Assembly (NCBI GenBank): GCA_964473105.1
Contig: CAYYNQ010000038.1
Coordinates: 8,103-72,102, forward strand
DNA: 64,000 nt
DNA from: CAYYNQ01 sp964473105
GTDB taxonomy: Bacteria; Sumerlaeota; Sumerlaeia; MVZB01
Reading direction: 5' to 3'
Shown here piece by piece: positions 35,162-44,075 of the stretch. The notes under the pieces are model-generated. The model saw nothing but the letters and a program-made list of their open reading frames with translations, searched no databases and was not told the origin of the DNA. The stretch's first letter is position 1; the number at the start of each line of letters is the position of its first letter. The position numbers and the translations under genes are program-made.

Positions 35162-37729
35162 TCAGTTGTTGAATGTAAACTCGGGGGAAGTCAGGACTGC
35201 CCAGAGAAGATCCTCGGTGGCTCGTTCACGGTCAGGATGTTGTGTGATCATGGACTGTAACTCGGAACTCTCTTCATCCCGGGGATAGCGTGCCAGGGCT
35301 GTAAGATAAAATTCATCAATGATCTCCCGATCTGTAAAGCCGCTATCCAGATAATCTGCGAGCCGACCTTTCTGGCTGCTGATCTTCTCACGGTAGGTGG
35401 AACCCGTCAACTTGTGTAAGGCCTGCTTGAGGTTGAGATCATTGCGTCGACAGGTCACGACGGTTCGGTCAATCTGGTTGTTGATGTCGAGAAACCATAA
35501 GCGATGCAGATCGGGGCAAACCAGGTTGATCGCTCTTTGATACGTGTGCGCCTCGCCAAAGTCGCCGTAGACACCGGTGACGTTTGAAATGGCATCGAAA
35601 AGGACCTCCGCGTCCAATCCGCGCGGCCGGGACCAGGAGTAGTTCAGTTGGTCATCAATATTGGAGTCATTCGGGACACCGGACATTTGGTAAGTGCTCG
35701 AACGGCAGATTAATCGCATCAGGTGTTTCAGGTCATGGCCACTCCTCCTGAAATCTTCCGCCAGTTCCTCGAGTAGTTCCGGATGTGTCGGCATGTTCGC
35801 AAGCCGGAAGTCATCAACCGGCTCAACGATCCCCCTCCCAAAGAAATTTCCCCAGATCCTGTTTGCGACCGCCTCCGCAAAGAAAGGATGGCCGGTCATC
35901 CATGTGGCCAGGCTGCGGCGAGGATCGTGCTGTGAGTCGCTTGTAGGCCTGTCACCATTAAAAAAGGCCGGTTGAACCTCCCTGTCCCGGCGTGGATGAA
36001 TCGTTTTCTCCCCCTGGCCGTACTCCCCGTGCCCCTCCGGGTCATCGAAATGGATCATCATGGATCCGGTCCAGCCCAGCCTGGTCAGCCGACCAAAAAA
36101 AGCCGTCATGTTCCAGAACTGGTCTTGGGTCCAGGTTTCATAGGGATGATCGTGACATTGGGCGCAATCGAGGCGACGTCCCATGAACAGCACGACGTTC
36201 TCGGTCATTTCGTTGGGTGGCAGGGGCATCTCGCCGCCCCCGTGGTGATAGTGCCGGGTCGGGCCGTTGAAGCCCTGCCCGGAGATTCGTTCCCTTGCCA
36301 TCAGGTCAAAGGGTTTGTTGTCTGCCACGGAATCCCGGATCCAGTTCCAGTATTTCTCCGCACGCTTGTTGCTGCTCTGCAGAAAATAGGAGACCCGAAA
36401 GATGTCCGAGATCCGGTAGGTCCAATAGTCGACAAATTCCGGCGTGTCGAGGAGGGTATCAACCAGTTCATCACGTTTGGAGGGGTTGGGATCGGCGAGA
36501 AACCCCTTGACCCGGCTCGCTGGTGGCAGGGTTCCGGTCAGGTCAAGGCAGACCCGGCGCAGGAATTCCTCATCAGAACAGATTCCGGACGGCATAATGT
36601 TGAACCTGCGGAGTTTTGCGAGGACATGCCGGTCTACGAGGTTGCGCTCCTCAAGTTCCGGGAACCCGACGGGTTGTCTGCTGATCACGCCGATCCGGGC
36701 ATTGACGGCAATGCCTGCGGCGCGCACCAGCAGGGTGGTTTCACCCTTGTCTCCAGCCCGAATCTGTCCGTTACGGTCAACCCGTGCCACCCCCTTGTCC
36801 AGGACCTCATAGGAGACCCGGCCGGTCATGTCCTCCCGGCGTCCGTCTGCAAGGTGGGCCGTCACCAGCAGCTGCTGGCGGCTGCCGGGTGTCAGCAGGG
36901 TCATCTGGGGGAACACTTCTAGTTGTTCGACCTGATATGGCTCCGGGTTTCCCGCTTGACGTGGTGCCCCCCGGCGGATCCATTCAAGGAGGGTGTTATA
37001 ATCGTCCGAGTCCTTCGTGAACCTTTCCCCCCCCTCGTGTTCCAGCTGGTAGGTTGGTTTGAGCAGGATCAGGCTCTGTTCCGGATGCTGCAGATTAATG
37101 CGCGGGGTTCGTTCGCCCTCAACTTTTTCGGTCAATACGGGGTAAGTGCCGCCGATGGTGATCCATTCATGATCCAGATCGGGGTTCATGGCGTTGAGCG
37201 ATATCTTGAAACCACCCCTGCCCTTGATGCTGCCGTGACAGTCAGCCATGTTGCATCCCCGACGGGTCAGGACCCCGCCGATATCGCGTGTGAAATTGAA
37301 CGGGGGTGTTGCCTGGGAGCCCTGGATCAGGATTTCCCTGCGGGCAGAAATGTTTTCGTAAGCCGCATGGATTTTAAGTGCTCCGTCCGCCGTCACCACC
37401 AACCGACCCGTCGCATCCATGGAGGCAATGTCGGGATTGTTAATCTTGAGTTGAGCCTCGCGTGTCAGGTCCCGTTCATGCCCATCGTTATACCGGCCCA
37501 TCACGACAAACTGCTGTGATCGTGCGGAAATGACCCGTCCGTCATCGTCCGGCAGGATTCGCAGTGACACCGGTTTGCCGATGGATTTTTCAGTTGCCGG
37601 GGTTTCAGCCGATATTCCCGCCGATTGAAGCAGCATGATGCCGTGAATCGTGGCAGCAACGATGACCAGGATCACCGCCGCCGGGTTTGCTGGATGTGTC
37701 AGGGATGATTTATTCATCGTGTCAGGCAT
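35162..37729 (-). CDS. DUF1549/DUF1553 multidomain protein, copy 2 (no N-terminal cytochrome)
   Basis: An 855-residue exported protein. An N-terminal hydrophobic segment (AVILVIVAATIHGIML, about 18-33) is followed directly by the planctomycete cytochrome-like module with CNMADCH (C159, C164, H165). The separate CxxCH cytochrome c domain that starts copy 1 is absent. Then come an Ig-like stretch, DUF1549 with CAQCH (C522, C525, H526), and DUF1553 to the end. It is the first gene of a minus-strand set with DUF1501 and PPC genes. The ATG at 37717 is an alternative start. Loss of the first heme domain suggests a different electron partner, which is inference. Confidence 0.92.
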   Translation of the reverse strand: MPDTMNKSSLTHPANPAAVILVIVAATIHGIMLLQSAGISAETPATEKSIGKPVSLRILPDDDGRVISARSQQFVVMGRYNDGHERDLTREAQLKINNPDIASMDATGRLVVTADGALKIHAAYENISARREILIQGSQATPPFNFTRDIGGVLTRRGCNMADCHGSIKGRGGFKISLNAMNPDLDHEWITIGGTYPVLTEKVEGERTPRINLQHPEQSLILLKPTYQLEHEGGERFTKDSDDYNTLLEWIRRGAPRQAGNPEPYQVEQLEVFPQMTLLTPGSRQQLLVTAHLADGRREDMTGRVSYEVLDKGVARVDRNGQIRAGDKGETTLLVRAAGIAVNARIGVISRQPVGFPELEERNLVDRHVLAKLRRFNIMPSGICSDEEFLRRVCLDLTGTLPPASRVKGFLADPNPSKRDELVDTLLDTPEFVDYWTYRISDIFRVSYFLQSSNKRAEKYWNWIRDSVADNKPFDLMARERISGQGFNGPTRHYHHGGGEMPLPPNEMTENVVLFMGRRLDCAQCHDHPYETWTQDQFWNMTAFFGRLTRLGWTGSMMIHFDDPEGHGEYGQGEKTIHPRRDREVQPAFFNGDRPTSDSQHDPRRSLATWMTGHPFFAEAVANRIWGNFFGRGIVEPVDDFRLANMPTHPELLEELAEDFRRSGHDLKHLMRLICRSSTYQMSGVPNDSNIDDQLNYSWSRPRGLDAEVLFDAISNVTGVYGDFGEAHTYQRAINLVCPDLHRLWFLDINNQIDRTVVTCRRNDLNLKQALHKLTGSTYREKISSQKGRLADYLDSGFTDREIIDEFYLTALARYPRDEESSELQSMITQHPDRERATEDLLWAVLTSPEFTFNN

Positions 37730-38273
37730 TCAAGGGCATGGCGTTTAACCGGGCATGGTATCACCGAACGTAAAACCTCTCCAATGGTAAAACCTCTCCA
37801 ATGGCAAATTATGCGTGTCCGGGCATCATTCTGATTGAGTCATCATGCTTATTGGAGGATTTGTCGGGCCGTGAGGCGTGACAGTCTGTGGGGGCGGACT
37901 CCTGTTCCTCCCGCATGCTTTGTTGTCATCCGAATTTCCCGTTCACCTGTGCGAAAGGATAGTCAACTTGTTCCCGACACCGATCATCCTTCCCCGCATA
38001 AAAAAGCTCCCGCATGGTTCTTGATTGTCCCCCGAGATTCTTATGGTTGAAGGGTTATGGGTTGTGACCACGATTAGGGTTTTGGGCGGAGATCCTGTCC
38101 GTGTAAAATATCGCCCGAATTGCTTCGTGCCAGGCCTCCAATTTTATCTTGTAACCTTGGTTTTATCCGGGGATAATCTCCACCCTGATTAACGGACATT
38201 CAGACAGATCCAGAGTCCCTTGCCGGGTCCCCGGAAGATGGCGGGGTCCGGTCACGTCCCCATGGAGGTTTCG
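37730..38273. other. gene-free divergent region
   Basis: This 544 bp stretch separates the minus-strand DUF1549 gene from the CoxG-like gene. A 71-codon plus frame at 37835-38050 has no family resemblance or ribosome site and I do not call it. It must hold the promoters of both flanking transcripts. The only structure noticed is the 17-bp tandem repeat listed separately. Confidence 0.6.
37771..37804. repeat. 17-bp tandem duplication
   Basis: TAAAACCTCTCCAATGG occurs twice head to tail with no mismatch, at 37771-37787 and 37788-37804, about 40-75 bases upstream of the DUF1549 copy 2 start. It could be a recent slippage event or a pair of regulator sites. Confidence 0.85.
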
Positions 38274-38759
38274 ATGCCCTCAGTCAACCAGGATTTCAAC
38301 CATTCTTTCGTGATCGAGGCGCCGCCCGCACTGGTCTGGAAATTCCTCTGGGATATCCAGGCCATGGCCGGATGTATTCCCGGCTGCGAAGAGGTCATCA
38401 CCCGGGTGGAAAACAAGACATACCTGGCGAAGATGCGGCGCAAGGTAGGCCCTTTCGTGATCCGGATGGAAATGGATATTGAGGTCACCGAATGCGTCGA
38501 GCCCGAGCGTGTTGCGGTGGTCGTAGCCGGTCGGGACAAGAAGCTCAGGAGCAAGCTCTCACAGACGGTTGCTGTCGCGCTGGGGGGTGAGCCCGAGGGC
38601 CCGAGTTGTATCGAGGTCAACACCCATTTTGAACTGAGCGGTGTCCTTGCCTCGCTGGGTGCAATCCTGCTCAAGGGTCATATCCAGCATGAAATGGACA
38701 CCTTTGTGAAGAATATCCAGGCCGGGATCGAGGAGTTCAAGGCCGGACAGGCCCCGTGA
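38274..38759 (+). CDS. CoxG-like SRPBCC-fold protein
   Basis: A 161-residue START/SRPBCC-fold protein similar to carbon monoxide dehydrogenase subunit G (CoxG). The pattern is VIEAPPALVWKFLWDIQAMAGCIPGCEEV, followed by alternating strands and a long C-terminal helix (HIQHEMDTFVKNIQAGIEEF). CoxG proteins help recruit or bind hydrophobic cofactors or quinones, and the fold binds small hydrophobic ligands. The ATG at 38274 has GGAGG with a 5-7 base spacer; upstream in-frame ATGs are less good. It precedes the iron-sulfur flavoprotein gene by 82 bp and may serve it. No Cox large or small subunit genes are nearby. Confidence 0.87.
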   Translation: MPSVNQDFNHSFVIEAPPALVWKFLWDIQAMAGCIPGCEEVITRVENKTYLAKMRRKVGPFVIRMEMDIEVTECVEPERVAVVVAGRDKKLRSKLSQTVAVALGGEPEGPSCIEVNTHFELSGVLASLGAILLKGHIQHEMDTFVKNIQAGIEEFKAGQAP

Positions 38760-38841
38760 CCATGTTTGTGAGTGTCATGGTGCAATTTTTGTTTTCTATT
38801 TCAATATCATGCCCGGTCCGGCCGGGCTGGGAGGCGTGAAA

Positions 38842-40791
38842 ATGGCATATGATCTGCTCCTTCGTGAGGGAAAAATCAACGGGATGACGACCAAGAACCG
38901 GTTTCACATGGGACCGGCGGAGAAAAGTTACGCAAACCGTGACGGTTCGATGAACCAGGGATATATCGATTATCTGGTTGCACGGGCAAAGGGCGGGGCC
39001 GCCCTGATGTCCATCGAGTCCACCTATGTCGATGTCCGCGGGATGGGACATCATTACCAGGTCGGGGCCCACGGGGATCATGTCATTCCCGGCCTGCGCC
39101 GCACGGCTGAGGCTGTACATGCTGTCAACAGCCGGGTTGGGCTTGAACTCTACATGGGTGGACGGCAGTCACCTGCCTACATGACCCAGCGCCAGCCGGT
39201 CGCCCCCTCGGTCGTCAAGTGCGAGGTTCTGGACCCTCCCGCCGTCCCGCATGAGCTTACGAAGGAGGAGATCGCCGAGATCGTCCAGTTTTTTGCCGAT
39301 GGAGCACGACGAACCCAGGAGGCCGGGATGGATTATGTCCTGCTGCATGGTGCCCACGGATACCTTTTGTGCCAGTTTCTTTCGCCGTATTCAAACAGGC
39401 GGACGGATGAGTACGGTGGTTCACCCGAAAACAGGGGGCGCTTTGGCCTGGAAATTGTCAGGGCCGTCCGCGAGACATGTGGTGACGACTTCCCGATCGG
39501 TTTCCGTATCACAGCCGAGGAATACATCGACGGTGGCCTGACCATTGATGACACGACGAAATACTGCCGCAAGCTGGTCGATGCCGGTGTGGACTGGATC
39601 GATACATCCGGGGGGATTTATGAATCCTTCTACATGATTCTGCAGGGAACCGAGGCACCCAAGGGCGGGTTTGTCGACAACGCCGCGGCGATCAAGGAGA
39701 CGGTGGGCAATGATGCGATGGTCAGCGCGACCCAGCGCCTCAGCGACCCGGATTTCGCCAGCGAGGTCATGCGCAGACACGGCCTGGATTATGTCTCGGT
39801 CACCCGCGCATTTCACTCCGACCCGCTTTACGGAACCAAGGTGGCCGAGGGTCGGGTCGACGAGATCAATTTCTGCATCTCCTGCCACCAGTGCGTGAAT
39901 CTTCTTGAGATGAACGAGCGTGCCGACTGTGCGATCAATCCCACGACGGGATATGAGAGTGAGCGAAAACTTTGCAAGGTTTCGAAACCGCGCAATGTGA
40001 TGGTTGTCGGGGGGGGGCCGGGTGGCATGGAGGCTGCCCGTCTGCTTGCCGAGCAGGGCAACAAGGTTACCCTCTATGAAAAGGGATCGGAATTGGGCGG
40101 CCAGTTCCGTTACTCGTCGAAGGCGGCCGACGACTATGCAAGCTTCCCCCGTTACCTGATCGGCCAGATCAAGAAACTCAATGTCGACATCCACATGAAC
40201 ACGGCGGTGGACTATGACCTGATTCGGAAGGAGGACCCCGATGCGGTCATCATCGCGACGGGCATCCTGCCCGGGATCCAGTTCTGCCCGGTCGTCGGCA
40301 ATGCGAAGACATTCAACCTCTTCACCTCGATCGACCGTGATGATGACGAGTGGGAAGACGAGGTCGTCATCATCGGCGGGGATTTCGCAATCTGTTTTGC
40401 GGCGTTGTATGTCGCGGGTCGCGGCGCCGAGGTGACGATTGTTGAGCCCAACAGCACGATCGCATTTGACAAGCATTCCCCCGCCAAGGACCTGCTGATC
40501 AAGGCGCTGACCGACCTGCCGACAGTCCATGTCCGGACAGAATCGAGCGTCGAGGAGGTTGGGGAGGGTTATGTCCTGATCCAGCATGACGGGAAAATCG
40601 AGCGCAAGGAATGCGGCAGCGCCGTCTTCGGCGGACGTGTGCCCAACAATCACCTTTATGATGAAATCAAGCAGCGGGCCCCGGAACTTGAAGTCTACAA
40701 CATCGGCGACTCGGTACTCCCGCGACTGGTCTACGAAGCCACGCAGGAAGCCTGGAAGGCTGTCGAGCGGATCTGCCTCAAGGCCTGCTGA
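38842..40791 (+). CDS. FMN/4Fe-4S/FAD oxidoreductase (trimethylamine dehydrogenase/2,4-dienoyl-CoA reductase type)
   Basis: A 649-residue three-part flavoprotein. Residues about 1-335 form an Old Yellow Enzyme TIM barrel (LLHGAHGYLLCQFLSP). A 4Fe-4S site follows as CISCHQC (C345, C348, C351) with C363. The C-terminal half has Rossmann motifs (MVVGGGPGGMEAARLL near 390, VVIIGGDFAICFAALY near 510). The CxxCxxC spacing equals that of trimethylamine and histamine dehydrogenases rather than the CxxCxxxC of FadH-type reductases. It probably moves hydride between NAD(P)H, FMN and an unsaturated or amine substrate. GGGAGG lies ahead of the ATG at 38842. The CoxG-like protein upstream may be a partner. 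Confidence 0.93.
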   Translation: MAYDLLLREGKINGMTTKNRFHMGPAEKSYANRDGSMNQGYIDYLVARAKGGAALMSIESTYVDVRGMGHHYQVGAHGDHVIPGLRRTAEAVHAVNSRVGLELYMGGRQSPAYMTQRQPVAPSVVKCEVLDPPAVPHELTKEEIAEIVQFFADGARRTQEAGMDYVLLHGAHGYLLCQFLSPYSNRRTDEYGGSPENRGRFGLEIVRAVRETCGDDFPIGFRITAEEYIDGGLTIDDTTKYCRKLVDAGVDWIDTSGGIYESFYMILQGTEAPKGGFVDNAAAIKETVGNDAMVSATQRLSDPDFASEVMRRHGLDYVSVTRAFHSDPLYGTKVAEGRVDEINFCISCHQCVNLLEMNERADCAINPTTGYESERKLCKVSKPRNVMVVGGGPGGMEAARLLAEQGNKVTLYEKGSELGGQFRYSSKAADDYASFPRYLIGQIKKLNVDIHMNTAVDYDLIRKEDPDAVIIATGILPGIQFCPVVGNAKTFNLFTSIDRDDDEWEDEVVIIGGDFAICFAALYVAGRGAEVTIVEPNSTIAFDKHSPAKDLLIKALTDLPTVHVRTESSVEEVGEGYVLIQHDGKIERKECGSAVFGGRVPNNHLYDEIKQRAPELEVYNIGDSVLPRLVYEATQEAWKAVERICLKAC

Positions 40792-41045
40792 AATCCCGGG
40801 TCCTGCTCGGTTTCAAGAGCTGTTGTTCACATAAATCATTGCTCATCAGAGGATCGCGGGGATCCGGTCAGGGGGTTCTGAGGTTGTTTCGGAGCCCATA
40901 CGGAAATACGTCAGGTCAGGTGCAGGTGGGATTATGCTTGATCACTTGCACGCTCTGCCATATATTCGACCCATTGGATATTTAATGGCTTTTCGGGATA
41001 CGGCCTTTGAATTGGTGGTTTTCGGATCGTCAAATTTTTCTTTTT

Positions 41046-41053
41046 GGGAGGGG
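41046..41053 (+). promoter_or_regulatory. ribosome-binding site fixing a GTG start
   Basis: GGGAGGGG lies seven bases before the GTG at 41061. This makes the GTG, and not the ATG at 41007, the likely start, and it places the signal peptide at the exact N-terminus of the duplicated Cys-rich protein. Confidence 0.65.
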
Positions 41054-41060
41054 TCTTACA

Positions 41061-42710
41061 GTGCAAGCAATCAGGCCAGCAATAATCATCCTGACGGGGG
41101 TCCTGTTATCCCTGTATACGGCCCCAGAGGCTCATAGCTACACGTTTGATATGGATGAAGGGGACACACTGGATTGGTTCGAGGATTTTGATGACAATAG
41201 CAACGGATGGTATTTCTGGAATGACTCCATGGCGATCAGCGATACCTCCCGGACCGGCTTGACCAGCGATGGCAATTCCTGCGGGGCTGCAGCTGTGGGT
41301 GCCATGGAGGGTACGCTGCACCTGAATGAGGATGACGGCCAGCATAGTTATACAGCGCCCGGTCAGGGTGGTCTTGCCTGGATCGATCTGGAGGAAATAG
41401 TCGACCTTTCCGGGGGGCCGATGACCCTTTACATGGCTCTTCAGAATCCGCCGACTCCGGGGGAGGGGGTCGGCACCCGGACTGCCGTCCGGCTTGTGAC
41501 CCTTGACAGCGGCCCGCACAGGAATATCAGTGTCGAGTGGATGAACGGGTTCATGACCCAGGTTGCGGTCAATGCCAATGGCCGCGGTGGTTGCTGCGGC
41601 GCACGCAAGGCCTGTGGCCCGGCTCCCGGTGGATCAACCAGTTGTCCCAATGGCGTGACCGGCGATGACTGCACTCCCATGCAATTCCTTTTCAGCGTCA
41701 ACGCCGAGGGAGGCTTTGAAGTCAAGGAAAGAGACTTGGCGGGTAACCCGGGCGAGTGGCGGACTCTACTTAGGCTTAACAAAAATTCGTCACACCCACA
41801 GACCTATAACCGGGTTTATGTTTATTTGGAATCGAATGAGAATGGGGGTAACCGTATCGATGCAATTGGTGGAACGCAAGGTGGTTCCCTGACCCCATCC
41901 ACCGAGATTACCGGCTTTGATTTCCATATTGACGGAGATGACGTGCTCGTTTGGGAGGAAGAGTTCGATGATAACGCCAATGGCTGGGAGTTTGTTCACG
42001 GTACAGAAATCAGTAACCCCGCCCTGATAGGCCAAGTCGACCGAGGCGGGACGCTTTGTCGGCCTCCCGATGAGGTGGGCGCCATGGTGGGGAGCCTGCA
42101 TCTGGACGAGGATGACACCACCGACAGTTACTACGAGGCTGCTAGTGCGGGCGTTGCCACGCTTGATCTTTCAACCCCCATTGACCTCTCCAATGGGCCC
42201 ATGGCCCTTTACATGGCTTACAATGCTGCAACCGGTGGTAGCCAGCGGTTGGCAGTCAGGCTGCTGGATACGACTGCACCATCTGCGGACAACATCACTT
42301 TTTCGATGTTGATGGGTTTCAGGATGCGGTTGATGGTTGATGCAGACGGCATCCCGGGATGCTGTGGACCCTTATTTGCTGAGTGTGGCAAGGTGGGACC
42401 CCTCGATGGTCCCTGTCCGAACAACCCGGAGGTGGCCGCGGGTGTCTGCACCCCCATTCAATTCGTGCTCCGGCTTGATGCCGCGGGTAATGTCGCGCTG
42501 CGTGAACGCAGCATGAAACTCAACCCGGGGCTCTGGCGGGACATGATGGTCAAGTCCGGGTCGGGACATCCAACATATATGGACCAGATTTATGTTCATT
42601 TGGAGTCGGACTGGAACGGGGGCAACCGTCTCGAGGGACTTGCCGGGACACAGGGTGTCCTTTATGCACCTGTCAGTGCCGTCGAGCATTTCAATCTGTA
42701 TTCGGAATAA
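41061..42710 (+). CDS. secreted protein of two tandem Cys-rich domains, unknown family
   Basis: A 549-residue exported protein not recognised as a known family. A signal peptide fills about residues 1-26 (IIILTGVLLSLYTAPEAHS). The rest is two copies of one domain, about residues 37-292 and 297-549, offset by 260 residues. Shared stretches in order are FDDNxNGWxF, GAMxGxLHLxEDD, DLSxGPMxLYMA, GCCG, a CG pair, CPN, CTPxQF, NPGxWR, and YVxLES followed by NGGNR. Six Cys per copy are conserved and could form three disulfides. The order of beta-rich strands recalls a carbohydrate-binding jelly roll, which is only an impression. It stands alone between the flavoprotein and a terminator. Confidence 0.85.
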   Translation: MQAIRPAIIILTGVLLSLYTAPEAHSYTFDMDEGDTLDWFEDFDDNSNGWYFWNDSMAISDTSRTGLTSDGNSCGAAAVGAMEGTLHLNEDDGQHSYTAPGQGGLAWIDLEEIVDLSGGPMTLYMALQNPPTPGEGVGTRTAVRLVTLDSGPHRNISVEWMNGFMTQVAVNANGRGGCCGARKACGPAPGGSTSCPNGVTGDDCTPMQFLFSVNAEGGFEVKERDLAGNPGEWRTLLRLNKNSSHPQTYNRVYVYLESNENGGNRIDAIGGTQGGSLTPSTEITGFDFHIDGDDVLVWEEEFDDNANGWEFVHGTEISNPALIGQVDRGGTLCRPPDEVGAMVGSLHLDEDDTTDSYYEAASAGVATLDLSTPIDLSNGPMALYMAYNAATGGSQRLAVRLLDTTAPSADNITFSMLMGFRMRLMVDADGIPGCCGPLFAECGKVGPLDGPCPNNPEVAAGVCTPIQFVLRLDAAGNVALRERSMKLNPGLWRDMMVKSGSGHPTYMDQIYVHLESDWNGGNRLEGLAGTQGVLYAPVSAVEHFNLYSE

Positions 42711-42745
42711 CTTCACGCAAGATTCCTTATCACGTATGCCTGATC

Positions 42746-42780
42746 AACCCCGGTGGGGGGGAGCCCCCGCCGGGGTTTCT
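42746..42780 (+). terminator. Rho-independent terminator
   Basis: AACCCCGG at 42746-42753 pairs with CCGGGGTT at 42770-42777, and GGGGG at 42755-42759 pairs with CCCCC at 42764-42768 with one T-G step between, leaving a four-base GGAG loop. TTTCTGTTGT follows. It lies 36 bases after the stop of the duplicated Cys-rich protein gene. Confidence 0.8.
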
Positions 42781-42967
42781 GTTGTCCCCCGGGATCGCAT
42801 CCGGGTTTTCCCTGGCCCGAAAATGAAATGAAGAAAGGTATGTTCCCGCGGGGCATTCTCCCTCATTTCGTTATATTGTACTGGATCAAATCCCTCCCGT
42901 CTGGCATTGGTGTTGGTTATACCGACATGATCATGTCCGTTGAATTCGTCTGCCGGGGAGGTCTTGG

Positions 42968-43996
42968 ATGAAAGCCATCTATATGGAATCCGCGTCGAGC
43001 TATGGGCTGACTGAACGGCCGATGCCCGAGCCGCGCGGGGATGAGGTTCTTGTCAGGGTCAGTCACGCCGGACTCTGTCATACCGACGTCATCATTCGCA
43101 GCGGCAAGGCTGATCACGTACTCTACCCGTTTATCCCCGGCCATGAATTTTCCGGTGTTGTCGAGGCATGCGGGGACCTGGTTTATCACCTCAAGCCGGG
43201 CGATCGGGTGGCGATGCACAGCATCCTCGGTTGTGGGCTATGCCCATCCTGCCACGAGGGCGACATCTGTAGTTGCATGCATTACGACGAGCTGGGTTCA
43301 CGCCGTGACGGTGGATTTGCCGAGTATTGCAGTGTCCCCGCCCGCTGGGCGATGAAACTGCCCGAAAATGTCTCCCTGGAGGAGGGTGCGTTGGCCGAGC
43401 CGTTGGCCAATGCCTGTGCGGTTGTCCGCAATTGCAGGATTCAGGAGGGTGACCGGGTCGTGATCATTGGTCCCGGACCGATCGGTATCCTTGCTGTCCA
43501 GGTTGCGTTGTTGCAACAGCCGTCGTCGGTGGTTCTCCTGGGAACCCGTGACTCCCGGCTGGAGATCGGCCGCAAGGCCGGGGCTACGCATGTCGTCAAC
43601 ATCCGTCATGACGGCGCGATGGGGCAGCTGGATGAGATTCTTGGGGGTAGGGGAGCCGATGTCGTGATGGAATGCGCGGGTGTTCCCGACGCACTGGAGA
43701 TGGCGATCGAGATTGCCGGCCGTAACGGTCGTGTTGCCATCGAGGGTTCGATGGGCAACGACGAGACAATCAGGATCTATCCGCGGCGTGTCCTGGTCAA
43801 GGCACTGCAGTTGATTGGGATCTGCGGCTGGAGGACCGAGGACTTCAACCGCGCAATCTGCCTGATGGGGGCCTCCAAGGTTGATGTCGGCCTGATCATC
43901 ACACAGCACTATGGACTGGACGACTGGGAGCAGGCTTTCAGTATGGCGACAACCCGCAAGGACGAGTCCATCAAGGTCGAATTCAGCCTCTCCTGA
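42968..43996 (+). CDS. zinc-dependent medium-chain alcohol/polyol dehydrogenase
   Basis: A 342-residue medium-chain dehydrogenase of the threonine/sorbitol dehydrogenase type. Catalytic zinc ligands lie in GLCHTDV (Cys) and GHEFSGVV (His, Glu). The structural zinc lobe is CGLCPSCHEGDICSC, which has the four-Cys pattern. The cofactor loop is VIIGPGPIGILAVQ. It oxidises a secondary alcohol with NAD. GGGAGG lies ahead of the ATG. It is the last plus-strand gene before the convergent D-aminoacylase-like gene. A polyol substrate fits the surroundings but is inference. Confidence 0.93.
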   Translation: MKAIYMESASSYGLTERPMPEPRGDEVLVRVSHAGLCHTDVIIRSGKADHVLYPFIPGHEFSGVVEACGDLVYHLKPGDRVAMHSILGCGLCPSCHEGDICSCMHYDELGSRRDGGFAEYCSVPARWAMKLPENVSLEEGALAEPLANACAVVRNCRIQEGDRVVIIGPGPIGILAVQVALLQQPSSVVLLGTRDSRLEIGRKAGATHVVNIRHDGAMGQLDEILGGRGADVVMECAGVPDALEMAIEIAGRNGRVAIEGSMGNDETIRIYPRRVLVKALQLIGICGWRTEDFNRAICLMGASKVDVGLIITQHYGLDDWEQAFSMATTRKDESIKVEFSLS

Positions 43997-44075
43997 TCCT
44001 CCGGGTGCTTTTTTGTCATGGTTGTTTCGGGGGCGATTTTGCCCCACCCGCATCACAGGGGTGTGCAGATCCCGA

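Noticed and set aside
35972..36922. 316-codon plus-strand open frame
   Set aside because: It is antisense to DUF1549 copy 2, which has heme-type motifs and family domains.
37835..38050. 71-codon plus-strand frame in the divergent region
   Set aside because: It has no ribosome site, no signal and an unbiased composition.
39421..40653. 410-codon open frame on the minus strand
   Set aside because: It is antisense to the flavoprotein gene, has no recognisable domain and arises from GC-rich codon structure.
44036..44052. GGGGC/GCCCC hairpin between convergent genes
   Set aside because: The five-pair stem has no adjacent T run, so it is too weak to call a terminator.
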